51,381 nt of DNA from JAWXTK01 sp044433645. GTDB taxonomy: Bacteria > Bacteroidota > Bacteroidia > Bacteroidales > Rikenellaceae. This document shows positions 14,888 through 22,827 of this stretch, piece by piece; position 1 is the stretch's first letter, and every line of letters starts with the position of its first letter. A model generated the notes under the pieces. It ran no database searches. It worked only from the letters and a program-made list of their open reading frames with translations, and was not told the DNA's origin. Where the stretch lies: assembly GCA_044433645.1 (NCBI GenBank), contig JAWXTK010000017.1, positions 1 through 51,381 on the forward strand, read 5' to 3'. The position numbers and the translations under genes were made by a program.

Positions 14888-15654
14888 ATAGGGTGCTTCA
14901 GATACCTTGTTGTTGGGAGGAGCTGGAGCTGGATAAGGCTTTGGCGTTGAGGAGCTATTTGTCTTGTGTTGACGGATTTGCGCAAGTTGCTCATTGTGAG
15001 GCTAATGCGAACGAATTTTTTGTTGAGGCTATGGCAAGGGGTGAGTTAAAATGCGAGGATTTGGTGGAGATTATTGCTGGGTTGGGGCAGGGAGACTGTG
15101 AGGATTTTGATGCTAAATGGTTGTGGGATAATGTTTTAAAGGTGTTTGTGTGGGGTTTGCTCTTTGAAAGTGATTATTCTCTAAAGTACCTGAAAAATTT
15201 TGAATTTAAAGGGCTTGATTATTATTTGCCTAAGGTGGGTTGTTTAAGGCAATTTATTGAAAATAAGCATATTAGTGCTGAGAAATTTTGTGCGCTTAAT
15301 AATCTTTATGCAGAAAATGCCCTGGAAAATGCAGCCTTGATGTGTGCTTTTCTTGTAAGTGAAGATGATGATTTATATGAGTTAGCACAAGAGTTTGGGG
15401 CACTGTCTATGGATGTGGTTTTTGAAATTTTCTATATCATTTCATGTTTTAATATTTACTTAAATGATTTATATCCTGAATGTTACAAGGCTTTGGGAGT
15501 GGGTCGTGCTAAGATGTCATCTTTTAGGGGTTGGCATGAATTGATTTATTTTGTAGCAGGCGATGTGCCCTCGGAAATTGAATGTGCAAAACGTATGGAT
15601 TGCTTGGATTTTATGAGATTACTAGATTACAAACTTAAAAAAATTAGATTATGA
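14866..15654 (+). CDS. Tail assembly chaperone-like phage protein
   Basis: 262 residues. The N-terminus MINIFINNRVLQIPCCWEEL matches the beta-strand then P-x-x-W-(D/E)-E opening seen in tail assembly chaperone-like proteins of Bacteroidetes phages, followed by a mostly helical body. In siphoviruses such proteins bind the tape measure protein and help tail tube assembly in the cytoplasm. The next gene overlaps by an ATGA junction, showing an intact operon. The protein is unusually rich in cysteine (13 of 262). No long tape measure gene follows, which would be the expected neighbour. The assignment is from pattern memory and gene order, not from a search. Confidence 0.5.
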   Translation: MINIFINNRVLQIPCCWEELELDKALALRSYLSCVDGFAQVAHCEANANEFFVEAMARGELKCEDLVEIIAGLGQGDCEDFDAKWLWDNVLKVFVWGLLFESDYSLKYLKNFEFKGLDYYLPKVGCLRQFIENKHISAEKFCALNNLYAENALENAALMCAFLVSEDDDLYELAQEFGALSMDVVFEIFYIISCFNIYLNDLYPECYKALGVGRAKMSSFRGWHELIYFVAGDVPSEIECAKRMDCLDFMRLLDYKLKKIRL

Positions 15655-16067
15655 TTATGCAAAATTTAATTGAGCAAATTAAAATTATTTGCCAAAATTT
15701 AGGCTACGAATTTTATTTCGGTGCTAAGCGCGAGATAAATTCTAGGCTCAAGGGTTTGCCCGCAGCGTGGATGGAATTGCCTGCGATTAAGCAGGTTGAA
15801 GGTCGCACAATGGGTAGTGTAACTTATTCTGTATCAATGTATTTGATGTGTTTAATGGATGAGAAAAGACAGTTTTCGCAAACTATGGAGTTAGAAAATA
15901 ATGCCCTAGCGCTTTATTCTAATCTGGTCTTGTGTGAGAGTGTGCGTGAGGTTAGTGAGGTAGAAACTGAGGTGGATTTTATGATTTTCCCTCCCTTGGG
16001 CGAGGCTTCTATTCATCTGGAATTTGAGGTGATTATGGATTTTAATGCTAAAACTTCAGAGCGATGA
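15651..16067 (+). CDS. Tail terminator/completion-like phage protein
   Basis: 138 residues, cytoplasmic, with an alpha-helical start (NLIEQIKIICQNLGYEFYFG). Then come beta strands containing WMELPAIKQVEGRTMGSVTYSVSMYLM and a final strand SIHLEFEVIMDF. Size, mixed fold and position between the chaperone-like gene and the baseplate-like genes fit a tail terminator or tail completion protein, which caps the tail tube and joins it to the head. It overlaps both neighbours by four bases (ATGA at 15651 and at 16064). There is no diagnostic motif, so another minor structural role is possible. Confidence 0.4.
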   Translation: MIMQNLIEQIKIICQNLGYEFYFGAKREINSRLKGLPAAWMELPAIKQVEGRTMGSVTYSVSMYLMCLMDEKRQFSQTMELENNALALYSNLVLCESVREVSEVETEVDFMIFPPLGEASIHLEFEVIMDFNAKTSER

Positions 16068-17077
16068 TAGGTGTGATAAGTAGACCAGAAAATTTAAGTG
16101 CTGCCTTCCTGCCTGTGGCTTATGGGGTGAGTGCGAGCTCTAGTGATGAGAGTTTTGATGTGGAAATTTATGACGGGGATTTTGATGAGTGTCTTGGTAT
16201 AAAACGATATTTAGGCGAGCAAAACTACACTGTCGAATTGGGTGATTATTTGAGGTATAGATTTGATATTGAGCCTATTAGTGGGCCAAAGTGTGAGTTG
16301 TTTGAGGATGAAAGTAAGTTGAAAGCTGTGGGGGTTAAAATAGATGGGATTTTTGAGACCTCGCCCTCGTGGCATACTTTTGCGACTGTGAATGTTGAGG
16401 GTCTTGAGGCTTTGAGTTCGGCGCCTTTGTCCAGAAAAATTACTTGGGGGCAGAGGGATGAGTTATCTATTTTGGTTGTAGATTCTGCTCTATCGGCTCG
16501 TTATAGTTTTAGTGGTGAGGTGGAAGATTTTGTAATAGAATTAGATGCTTTAAGTGCTGAAAATAAGGTGGTTAGTCTTTTGACTGATATGGTGACTTTA
16601 AAGGCTTACTTGCAGGAAAATGAGTTGGATGCTGATTTGTTTTCGGCGTTGAAACTTGAAATTTTTGCAAATGATGAGGTTATCTTAGAGATTAATTACT
16701 CGCTAGAGAGTGAGGCTGAGGATGAGTTTAGGCTTTGTTGGTTGAATAAGTATGGAGCTTTGGATTATTATACTTTTTCGGGTAATGTTTTGGGTTATTG
16801 CCAGGTTAGTAAGCAGAGGGTTTATTCTAGCTCGGGGTATAAAGTGACTGGATCTTCTTTGAGTCGCATGATGAACTTATATACGGATTTTTTGCCGAAT
16901 AAAACTCTTGAATGGCTTAGTGAATTGTTGGCATCGGCTAAGGTTTGGATAGTGGAAGGCGATGATTTTCAGCTTATTGATGTGTTGTCGGATAGTTTGG
17001 TTTATAAGGATGAGGATTTGCTTAGGTTGGAGCTAAGTGTGAGAAATGCGCAGAGCGAAGTGTATCAATATGTTTAA
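16064..17077 (+). CDS. Phage structural protein, probable tail tip/baseplate component
   Basis: 337 residues, beta-rich and acidic. It begins with a short segment (SRPENLSAAFLPVAYGVSAS) resembling the opening of Bacteroidetes phage proteins that start with a proline-containing FxP(V/L) motif. Residues around 225-240 contain FRLCWLNKYGALDYYTFSG, a motif I recognise as recurrent in tail or baseplate-type proteins of phages of this phylum. It has no signal peptide and no membrane segment. It lies between the terminator-like gene (ATGA overlap) and the 801-residue protein six bases downstream. I assign it as a virion component without knowing its exact place in the tail. Confidence 0.5.
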   Translation: MIGVISRPENLSAAFLPVAYGVSASSSDESFDVEIYDGDFDECLGIKRYLGEQNYTVELGDYLRYRFDIEPISGPKCELFEDESKLKAVGVKIDGIFETSPSWHTFATVNVEGLEALSSAPLSRKITWGQRDELSILVVDSALSARYSFSGEVEDFVIELDALSAENKVVSLLTDMVTLKAYLQENELDADLFSALKLEIFANDEVILEINYSLESEAEDEFRLCWLNKYGALDYYTFSGNVLGYCQVSKQRVYSSSGYKVTGSSLSRMMNLYTDFLPNKTLEWLSELLASAKVWIVEGDDFQLIDVLSDSLVYKDEDLLRLELSVRNAQSEVYQYV

Positions 17078-17083
17078 AATATA

Positions 17084-19489
17084 ATGATTATGATAAGTCT
17101 TTTAATAGATGATAAGGAAGTAGATTTTGATACGTCGCAGTCGCTGGCGCTGACACTTTCGGTGAGTTCGATAACTAATATTGATAGTTCCTCGGCCGGT
17201 TATAGCAAGACCATAGTATTGCCTAAAACGTTGAAAAATAGAGAGATACTTGGTGATTTAGATGAGATAAATTCTATAACCATGTTTAATCAACAGCAGC
17301 ATACCGGGAGAATTACTGTGGATGGTTTTGTGGTCATAGACGGGCAAGTGATGCTGAGTTCGTCAACAAGTAGTCTTGGATATGGCGAGTATGAAATTGT
17401 GATTATAGGAGCGTCGAAACTCTGGGTGAGCAATGCCGCGCAGGATATGATAAATGAAATAAACATAAGCTTCTCGGATACAATAACAAGTTCTATGATA
17501 AAGCAGAGTTGGAGTTGGGATAGTCCTGTGAGGATGTTGCCGGTGATGAGGGATGAGGATTTTTATGAGAATGAAAATAAATATGCTTATGTGCCTATTA
17601 GGATACTTTCGGCCAGAGATTATCACCCTTTTTTGCATTTGGCAACTTTGATGAGAACTATTTTTGAGAGTTCAGGATATAGTATAGCCTCGGAGTTTAT
17701 GGATAGTGATTATTTTGATAGTTTGTACATAAGTGGGGCGTATTCTACGCGTGATGTGGATGCGCTGAAGGAAAAAATGGACTTTTTAGCAGGAGTGTTT
17801 GCCGATAAATCTGCTACGGCAAATCATTTTGGACGCGTGGTGGCAGACCCTTCTTGTTTATTATCTTCGTTTGGGAATATTGTGGATACGGCCGATCCTT
17901 TTGAGGAGTCAGAGGACGGGGTTAGAGTGAGTGGGGTTTATAATGTGGATAATTGTTTTTATAATAAAGATGGTTTTGTGGTGTTTGTTCCTACGAGCGA
18001 TGTGACTATTTCTTTTGAGCTTAATATTAATTATTTGACCGAGTATTATATTACCTCGAGGGGTGAATTACTGGGCTTTAATGAGATATATCTTGATGAA
18101 TATCAGGGAAATAGCTTTAAATTAACTAACTCTTTTGTGGATAAGAAGGCGAGCCTTTTTTCGGGTTATGATTATATGGTTATTGTTTTTGACTATCAAC
18201 AGGGTGATGAATATAAGCTTGCTTACAGAGTCTCGTCGCTAAATGCCACCTCGCCTGATGATTATGAGCAGGAAATTGAGTATTCTCTGTTTTCGTCGAG
18301 AACAGAGTTTCTCTCGCTCAGCACGAGTATGTATGTGGTTTGTGTAGTATTGTATAAAAAGGATGAGTCGGGAAATTATGTTGAGTGTGAGGATGATTGG
18401 GCTGTGTATGATGCCTCGGTGGGCGAGCGTGGAACTGTGGAGGTAGAGGTGTGTGTTAGAAGTGAAAGCGAGAATTTATCCTCGGGCGAGATAAAATATT
18501 TTCATGATATCTACTTTGGTGGAGCCGAGGAGGGTATGACCTTTACTTTGTTGAAGGAGACTACCCTAAGACCTGTTTTTTCGCCTCATCCTGGCTTGGA
18601 TTCTAGTATAACTTTTGTGGATGTCGCTCAACATGAATATAGGCAAATAGCGTTACTCAGTAGCGTAAGACACCTTTTTGACCTGTGTTTTTATACAGAT
18701 AATCAAAACAAAGTGGTGTATATTGAGCCCAGGCGTGATTTTTATAATCAGGATGTTATTGTAGATTGGAGCGATAAGATAGATATGAGTTATGGGATTA
18801 AAATCTCGGAGCTTGGTGATGATTTAAGCTCTCAGATAACATTTGCCTATCAGGACGGAGATGGGGCTGTGGCTCGCTGGAACGAAAGTTATAAGGAAAA
18901 ATTCGCTGAGTGGTCGGCTGATATTGCAAATAATTTTGCAGATGACGGTGAGCAAATTTACTATAACACAATGTTTTGCCCAACAATAGATTTGACTGGG
19001 GTTTTGCCAAACGCAGCTGATGCAACGTTTATAAATGTGGGAGATAGGGATGATGATGAGATTTCGGACGATGACTTGAATTTTCCATGCAAAATTGTAA
19101 GGTATATGGGCATGGTGGATTTGCCCGAGGGGCAGAGTTGGGGTTGGCCAAGTAGTAATGCTGAATATCCTTGTTTAGGATTTCACTCAGGGCTTCACAA
19201 TATTGGTTCGTTGTGTTTTGATGACAGAGATAATCAGGTGGGTTTGCATGAATATTATGACGGGGCAGTAGAAATTTATAACAATAGTAAACGTGTGGAG
19301 CTTTACTTAAAGCTGAGCCCTAAAGATGTTGAGCCACTGGTAGTTATGAATAGTTTAGAGCGAGATTTTAGGGCGCTTTATAGGTTGGAAATTGGGGGTG
19401 AATCTGCTTTGTTTTACTTGGAGGAGATTTGTGATTACAACCCAGCTTCGAGTGGTTCAACTAAGTGTATTTTCATTAAAAAAGTTTAA
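17084..19489 (+). CDS. Large phage tail/baseplate hub-like protein, 801 aa
   Basis: The largest protein of the block. Residues 1-110 (NIDSSSAGYSKTIVLPKTLKNREILG, then GRITVDGFVVIDGQVML) match the conserved N-terminus of large Bacteroidetes phage tail proteins, where an SxGYSKT-(I/F)-xLP motif is typical. The remainder is beta-rich, with a long acidic middle part and a C-terminal region from about 520 (HLFDLCFYTDNQNKVVYIEPRRDFY) that resembles hub or receptor-binding adaptors. It probably forms the tail tip. There is an alternative ATG at 17090. It is unbroken over 2.4 kb, evidence that the block is under selection or recently acquired. The next gene follows after three bases. Confidence 0.5.
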   Translation: MIMISLLIDDKEVDFDTSQSLALTLSVSSITNIDSSSAGYSKTIVLPKTLKNREILGDLDEINSITMFNQQQHTGRITVDGFVVIDGQVMLSSSTSSLGYGEYEIVIIGASKLWVSNAAQDMINEINISFSDTITSSMIKQSWSWDSPVRMLPVMRDEDFYENENKYAYVPIRILSARDYHPFLHLATLMRTIFESSGYSIASEFMDSDYFDSLYISGAYSTRDVDALKEKMDFLAGVFADKSATANHFGRVVADPSCLLSSFGNIVDTADPFEESEDGVRVSGVYNVDNCFYNKDGFVVFVPTSDVTISFELNINYLTEYYITSRGELLGFNEIYLDEYQGNSFKLTNSFVDKKASLFSGYDYMVIVFDYQQGDEYKLAYRVSSLNATSPDDYEQEIEYSLFSSRTEFLSLSTSMYVVCVVLYKKDESGNYVECEDDWAVYDASVGERGTVEVEVCVRSESENLSSGEIKYFHDIYFGGAEEGMTFTLLKETTLRPVFSPHPGLDSSITFVDVAQHEYRQIALLSSVRHLFDLCFYTDNQNKVVYIEPRRDFYNQDVIVDWSDKIDMSYGIKISELGDDLSSQITFAYQDGDGAVARWNESYKEKFAEWSADIANNFADDGEQIYYNTMFCPTIDLTGVLPNAADATFINVGDRDDDEISDDDLNFPCKIVRYMGMVDLPEGQSWGWPSSNAEYPCLGFHSGLHNIGSLCFDDRDNQVGLHEYYDGAVEIYNNSKRVELYLKLSPKDVEPLVVMNSLERDFRALYRLEIGGESALFYLEEICDYNPASSGSTKCIFIKKV

Positions 19490-19492
19490 CAA

Positions 19493-19738
19493 ATGACAGA
19501 TTTATTTCAACAATGGAGGACGGCAGTCGCGCTGTCTTCAGACACGTCGACTGCATTGCAGATACCCTCACTAGGGAGTCAAAGCCAGGTGAGTGAGAGT
19601 GGTGCAAGCCCTAGTTATGAGCAGGTGGTATCAATGATAGATCACTCGCTTAGTTCGCTGAAAGTTTATGTTTTGGAATCGGAGATTACCTCAAGTCAAA
19701 ATTCGGTGAAAAGCATAGTTAAGCAAGCGACTTTTTAA
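19493..19738 (+). CDS. Very small tail protein with the conserved C-terminal YVLESEIT motif
   Basis: 81 residues: a short start (LFQQWRTAVALS), a Ser/Gln-rich low-complexity middle and an amphipathic C-terminus, SLKVYVLESEITSSQNSVKS followed by IVKQATF. A YV-x-(E/S)-S-(D/E)-(I/V)-T-x-x-Q motif at the C-terminus recurs, as I recall, at the end of tape-measure-like or other tail proteins of Bacteroidetes phages. It may be a strongly shortened tape measure or a separate tail-fibre-type subunit. It is spaced three bases after the 801-residue gene. Confidence that it is a real gene is fair because of the motif. The role is open. Confidence 0.5.
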   Translation: MTDLFQQWRTAVALSSDTSTALQIPSLGSQSQVSESGASPSYEQVVSMIDHSLSSLKVYVLESEITSSQNSVKSIVKQATF

Positions 19739-19769
19739 ATATTAATTTTTAACTAACAAATATCACGAA

Positions 19770-20039
19770 ATGGTAGCCTACGAGAGAGAATTAAAGAAAA
19801 TTTTAGCTGGAAAATGTGAAGATGAGTCTTTGAATGTAATAATTGATACACTGTTTAAAATTGGTGTGATTGATTATTCTCAGTGTAAAGCCTTGTGTAT
19901 CAGGAAGTGGTGTAAAGAGAAGGTGGCTGAGGGCATGGGGATAGTGGATGCTATGTGGGAAGCTACTGAAATTTTTGCATGTAGTTATGAGTACGCAAGA
20001 AAATGTATCTATTATTACAAAGATTTGGGCTTTGATTAG
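19770..20039 (+). CDS. Small cysteine-rich protein with a possible C-terminal helix-turn-helix
   Basis: 89 residues, all helical in appearance. The C-terminal half (DAMWEATEIFACSYEYARKC, then IYYYKDLGFD) has the spacing of a helix-turn-helix and six cysteines are spread through the chain (CKALCIRKWC). It stands between the tail module and the capsid module, just upstream of a second promoter-like box, so a regulator of the capsid genes or a small-terminase-like DNA-binding protein are possible. Neither is proven. There is no large terminase beside it. Confidence 0.5.
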   Translation: MVAYERELKKILAGKCEDESLNVIIDTLFKIGVIDYSQCKALCIRKWCKEKVAEGMGIVDAMWEATEIFACSYEYARKCIYYYKDLGFD

Positions 20040-20084
20040 CTGTTTATTCTGAAAATGTAGAAAAAATCTAGGCCCAGTGTGATG

Positions 20085-20092
20085 TAATTTTG
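20085..20092 (+). promoter_or_regulatory. Second promoter-like box, before the capsid module
   Basis: TAATTTTG is a full match to TAnnTTTG and lies 20 bases before the protease-scaffold ATG at 20112. The 72-base gap that holds it is the longest in the first half of the block. No good -33 element is seen. Confidence 0.45.
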
Positions 20093-20111
20093 TATAAAAA
20101 AAACAGGAAAT

Positions 20112-20993
20112 ATGAAATTTTTAATTAGCAACACAGCTGCAAACGTTTTCACCATAGATATTGATGGTGAAATTGGAATTTTAAATGAGGATGCTTTCTC
20201 TTTTAGCGAACTCAAAGAAAAATTAAATGAGATTAATCAATTACAAAATCCTTTGCTAAGGATAAATATTCGCTCTACGGGTGGAGATGTAAATGATGCT
20301 CTTTTGATTTATGATGCACTCTGTGAACTGTCTGAGGTTGAAATAGTTACGTGCTGTTATGGTTATGTGGCTTCAGCAGCAACTATCATCGCTCAGGCAG
20401 CTAGCGAGGGCAATAGAGAGATTTCGCAGAATGCTCTTTATTTAATTCACAAGGCTATGTGCCACGGCGAGGGAAATAGCAATAATTTAACTTCGCTCTT
20501 GGAACTTCTTGATAAAACAGACCAGAGAATCGCCTCGATTTATGCCCAACGTTCGGGTAAACCCCAAGATGAATTCATTGAATTAATGAACAAAAATAAC
20601 GGTGATGGGCTATGGCTTACATCTACTGAGGCTTTGGAGGCTGGTTTGGTGGACAAGATTAACACTATTGGCGAACAATCAAATTCTAATACAGAAGAAA
20701 TTATGAATTTTTCAAAACAATGGAGTTCTATTCTTAAGAAATTGGGTATAGAAAAAACTTCAAACAAGATGATTTTAAACGACGATTCACTTGCAGAAAT
20801 CGAGAATAAGATAACTGCACAGAATCAAAAAAATGATGATTTAGAAAAGAAAGTGATAACTCTTGAGGCTGAAAATAAAAGGCTTAATGCTCTAGCAACT
20901 AAGACTTTGCAGGTTGAGGATGCTGCATCTAGAGAACTTTTGCTTTCTCAAAATCAAAAGGCATATAGTGCTGACATTGCAAATTTTAAATAA
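20112..20993 (+). CDS. Prohead maturation protease (ClpP-like) fused to a scaffold domain
   Basis: Residues 1-185 form a ClpP-type serine protease fold: INIRSTGGDV (54-60 oxyanion strand), nucleophile Ser88 in GYVASAAT, His113 in YLIHKAM, and a candidate Asp165 in NNGDGLWLTSTEALEAGLVD. Residues about 215-270 are a charged coiled coil (AEIENKITAQNQKNDDLEKK), typical of capsid scaffolds. The enzyme would assemble inside the procapsid and cleave itself and capsid parts. Met198, at the hinge (genomic 20703), could serve as an internal start for a separate scaffold protein, as in lambda Nu3. The major capsid gene follows after 17 bases. All catalytic residues are intact. Confidence 0.85.
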   Translation: MKFLISNTAANVFTIDIDGEIGILNEDAFSFSELKEKLNEINQLQNPLLRINIRSTGGDVNDALLIYDALCELSEVEIVTCCYGYVASAATIIAQAASEGNREISQNALYLIHKAMCHGEGNSNNLTSLLELLDKTDQRIASIYAQRSGKPQDEFIELMNKNNGDGLWLTSTEALEAGLVDKINTIGEQSNSNTEEIMNFSKQWSSILKKLGIEKTSNKMILNDDSLAEIENKITAQNQKNDDLEKKVITLEAENKRLNALATKTLQVEDAASRELLLSQNQKAYSADIANFK

Positions 20994-21010
20994 TTTTAAA
21001 AACTAAAAAA

Positions 21011-22249
21011 ATGAGTAAATTAGAACAAGTAAAAGAGTACACGGGTAACGATTTGGAAAATATTTTTTTCCGTCCTATGCTAACTGGCCCTTCGGCTGAG
21101 GAGCTTGGAATCAAGATAATGTATAATATGCCGGTGCCAACGACCTTGAATTTTTGGAAACGTTCGGGCGATATTCTTCAGAAATATTCTGCGTCGGGTT
21201 GGAACGGATCAGCTTCGGCTGAGAAGTATCAAAAGACGCTAAATCTTGCAAAAGTGAAGGCTGAGGTTGGATATTCGGCTGAAGATTATTTTTCTATGGT
21301 CTATGAAAATATTACAGGTAGCTCAGAGGTGAATCTTCAGGATTTGACGGGTACAGAATTAGAAGCTGCTGAAACACAGCTGTTTAAAGAGGCTATATCG
21401 GAGAGTATTCGTGCTACAATGTGGCTTGGAGATACTGAACGTAGTGACGAGGACGGTGGAATCAACACCTTTGATGGCTTTATTAAACAAATTTCATCGG
21501 AGCTTGAGGATGAGGCGAATGAGATTAATGAAGTTGCGATTTCTAAGTCTGACTCTGTGGTTTTGGCTGAACAATTATTGAAATCTTTGTGGAATAATTC
21601 TTCAACTGCGCTTAAAGAATTTAAAACTCAGGGTAATTTGGTGTACTTGGTGACTTCTGATATTTATGCTGCATACGAGGATGAGTTGGATGCTGTGGCT
21701 GTTGAAAGTGCTTATCTTTCTAAACAAAATGGTCGTGATGCACTTTGTTACAGAGGCATACCTGTTGTGGACGTTAGATTGACGGATTATCTTGGTAATC
21801 TGGAAGATATGCCTTCTTCTTTTGCGATTTTAACCGACAAACGCAACTTGGCAGTGGCTGTAAATACTAATGATTTCCCTGGTACAGAGGTTAGAATGTG
21901 GTACAACCCAGATGAAATGGAAAATCGCCAGAGAGCTGTGTTTATGGCAGGTTGTGATTATCTTTTGCCAGAATTAATTACTGTCGCTATGCAGGAAGTT
22001 GCTTTTGAAATTGTAACAGATGTTACGACTTCTGGAGGTGATGTTGCAGTCGAATTTTCTGAAGGTTTAAGCCTTGTAGATTCGGTTTCGGCTGTTGGTT
22101 TAACTAGTACAGGAGCCTTGGCTGGTGAGTCTGTGATTTTAACAGCTGGTGACACTGGTTTTGATGGCGAAATTGAGGGTAGCTCGCTTGTGAGTGTGAG
22201 AGTGACTATTGTTTATACTGACGGCACAAAAGTTCAGGTAATCAAATAG
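21011..22249 (+). CDS. Major capsid protein
   Basis: 412 residues directly after the protease-scaffold gene, where HK97-fold capsid genes normally lie. The N-terminal region contains NIFFRPMLTGPSAEELGIKI and NFWKRSGDILQKYSASGWNG, typical of the capsid family of Bacteroidetes phages. A spine-helix-like stretch is at about 115-140, and the C-terminal part contains TEVRMWYNPDEMENRQRAVF, then MAGCDYLLPELITVAM. Residues about 330-412 (TDVTTSGGDVAVEFSEGLSL onward) read as an added beta-sandwich or Ig-like domain, possibly a surface decoration. No frameshift or stop interrupts the gene. Family placement is by pattern and order. Confidence 0.75.
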   Translation: MSKLEQVKEYTGNDLENIFFRPMLTGPSAEELGIKIMYNMPVPTTLNFWKRSGDILQKYSASGWNGSASAEKYQKTLNLAKVKAEVGYSAEDYFSMVYENITGSSEVNLQDLTGTELEAAETQLFKEAISESIRATMWLGDTERSDEDGGINTFDGFIKQISSELEDEANEINEVAISKSDSVVLAEQLLKSLWNNSSTALKEFKTQGNLVYLVTSDIYAAYEDELDAVAVESAYLSKQNGRDALCYRGIPVVDVRLTDYLGNLEDMPSSFAILTDKRNLAVAVNTNDFPGTEVRMWYNPDEMENRQRAVFMAGCDYLLPELITVAMQEVAFEIVTDVTTSGGDVAVEFSEGLSLVDSVSAVGLTSTGALAGESVILTAGDTGFDGEIEGSSLVSVRVTIVYTDGTKVQVIK

Positions 22250-22251
22250 TT

Positions 22252-22749
22252 ATGATTTGTGGATTAGAAAGTGTTAATAGAAATAAAGGTGGAGTTAAAT
22301 CTATTAAGTTAATAGATTCGGCAAAGTTTATTTCTTGTGAATTTTGCTCAGATAATCTAAGTATTAGTTCGTATGAGTTGGAAGAAGGAACTGAATTTTG
22401 TAACATAAGTTACTATGAAGATAGTGCGTATTTTAATCAGACTTTTAGCCTAGATAGAGGCTTTACTAAGGTTAAACATGAGCTTAGTTTTTATGTGTGT
22501 GATGCTGATGAAAGTACAAACGATTTTCTGCAACTTATGATGTTTGCAAAAATCAAGAGTTTAGTCGCTCTAGTAACTTGCAATAATTCAGATACTTACC
22601 TTGTTGGATTTTCAAAAGAATTTCTCGCTGAAAGGCCGTTGAAATTTAGTTCATTAGAGACTGATACGGCTTATAGTCCCTCGTCGAGACCTATGACTAA
22701 GGTGTGTTTGCTAAGTGAGGACACGAGGGGAGCTTTGAAGCTTATTTAA
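22252..22749 (+). CDS. Tail tube-like phage protein
   Basis: 165 residues, beta-rich. The order of strands resembles tail tube proteins of Bacteroidetes siphophages. It runs GGVKSIKLIDSAKF near the start, then TEFCNISYYEDSAYFNQTFS, a helix (DFLQLMMFAKIKSLVALVTC), a NSDTYLVGFSKEF strand and a closing strand. If right, it polymerises into the inner tube of a tail. It follows the capsid gene after two bases and is the last gene before an internal terminator, so it would be made together with the capsid at high level. Seven cysteines is unusual for a tube protein. A minor capsid or cement protein is the alternative. Confidence 0.5.
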   Translation: MICGLESVNRNKGGVKSIKLIDSAKFISCEFCSDNLSISSYELEEGTEFCNISYYEDSAYFNQTFSLDRGFTKVKHELSFYVCDADESTNDFLQLMMFAKIKSLVALVTCNNSDTYLVGFSKEFLAERPLKFSSLETDTAYSPSSRPMTKVCLLSEDTRGALKLI

Positions 22750-22779
22750 TTTACATTTATTTTCCATTTTTATTTTCTT

Positions 22780-22815
22780 GGGCGAAGTTTTTAGCTTGAC
22801 TTCGCCCTTTTATTT
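22780..22815 (+). terminator. Rho-independent terminator inside the phage-derived block
   Basis: A perfect 9-base stem, GGGCGAAGT with ACTTCGCCC, a 10-base loop and a T-rich tail. It separates the capsid and tube genes from the portal, connector and holin genes. No promoter match is visible between it and the portal start at 22828, so portal expression would rely on read-through. Confidence 0.8.
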
Positions 22816-22827
22816 AGACGTAAATAT

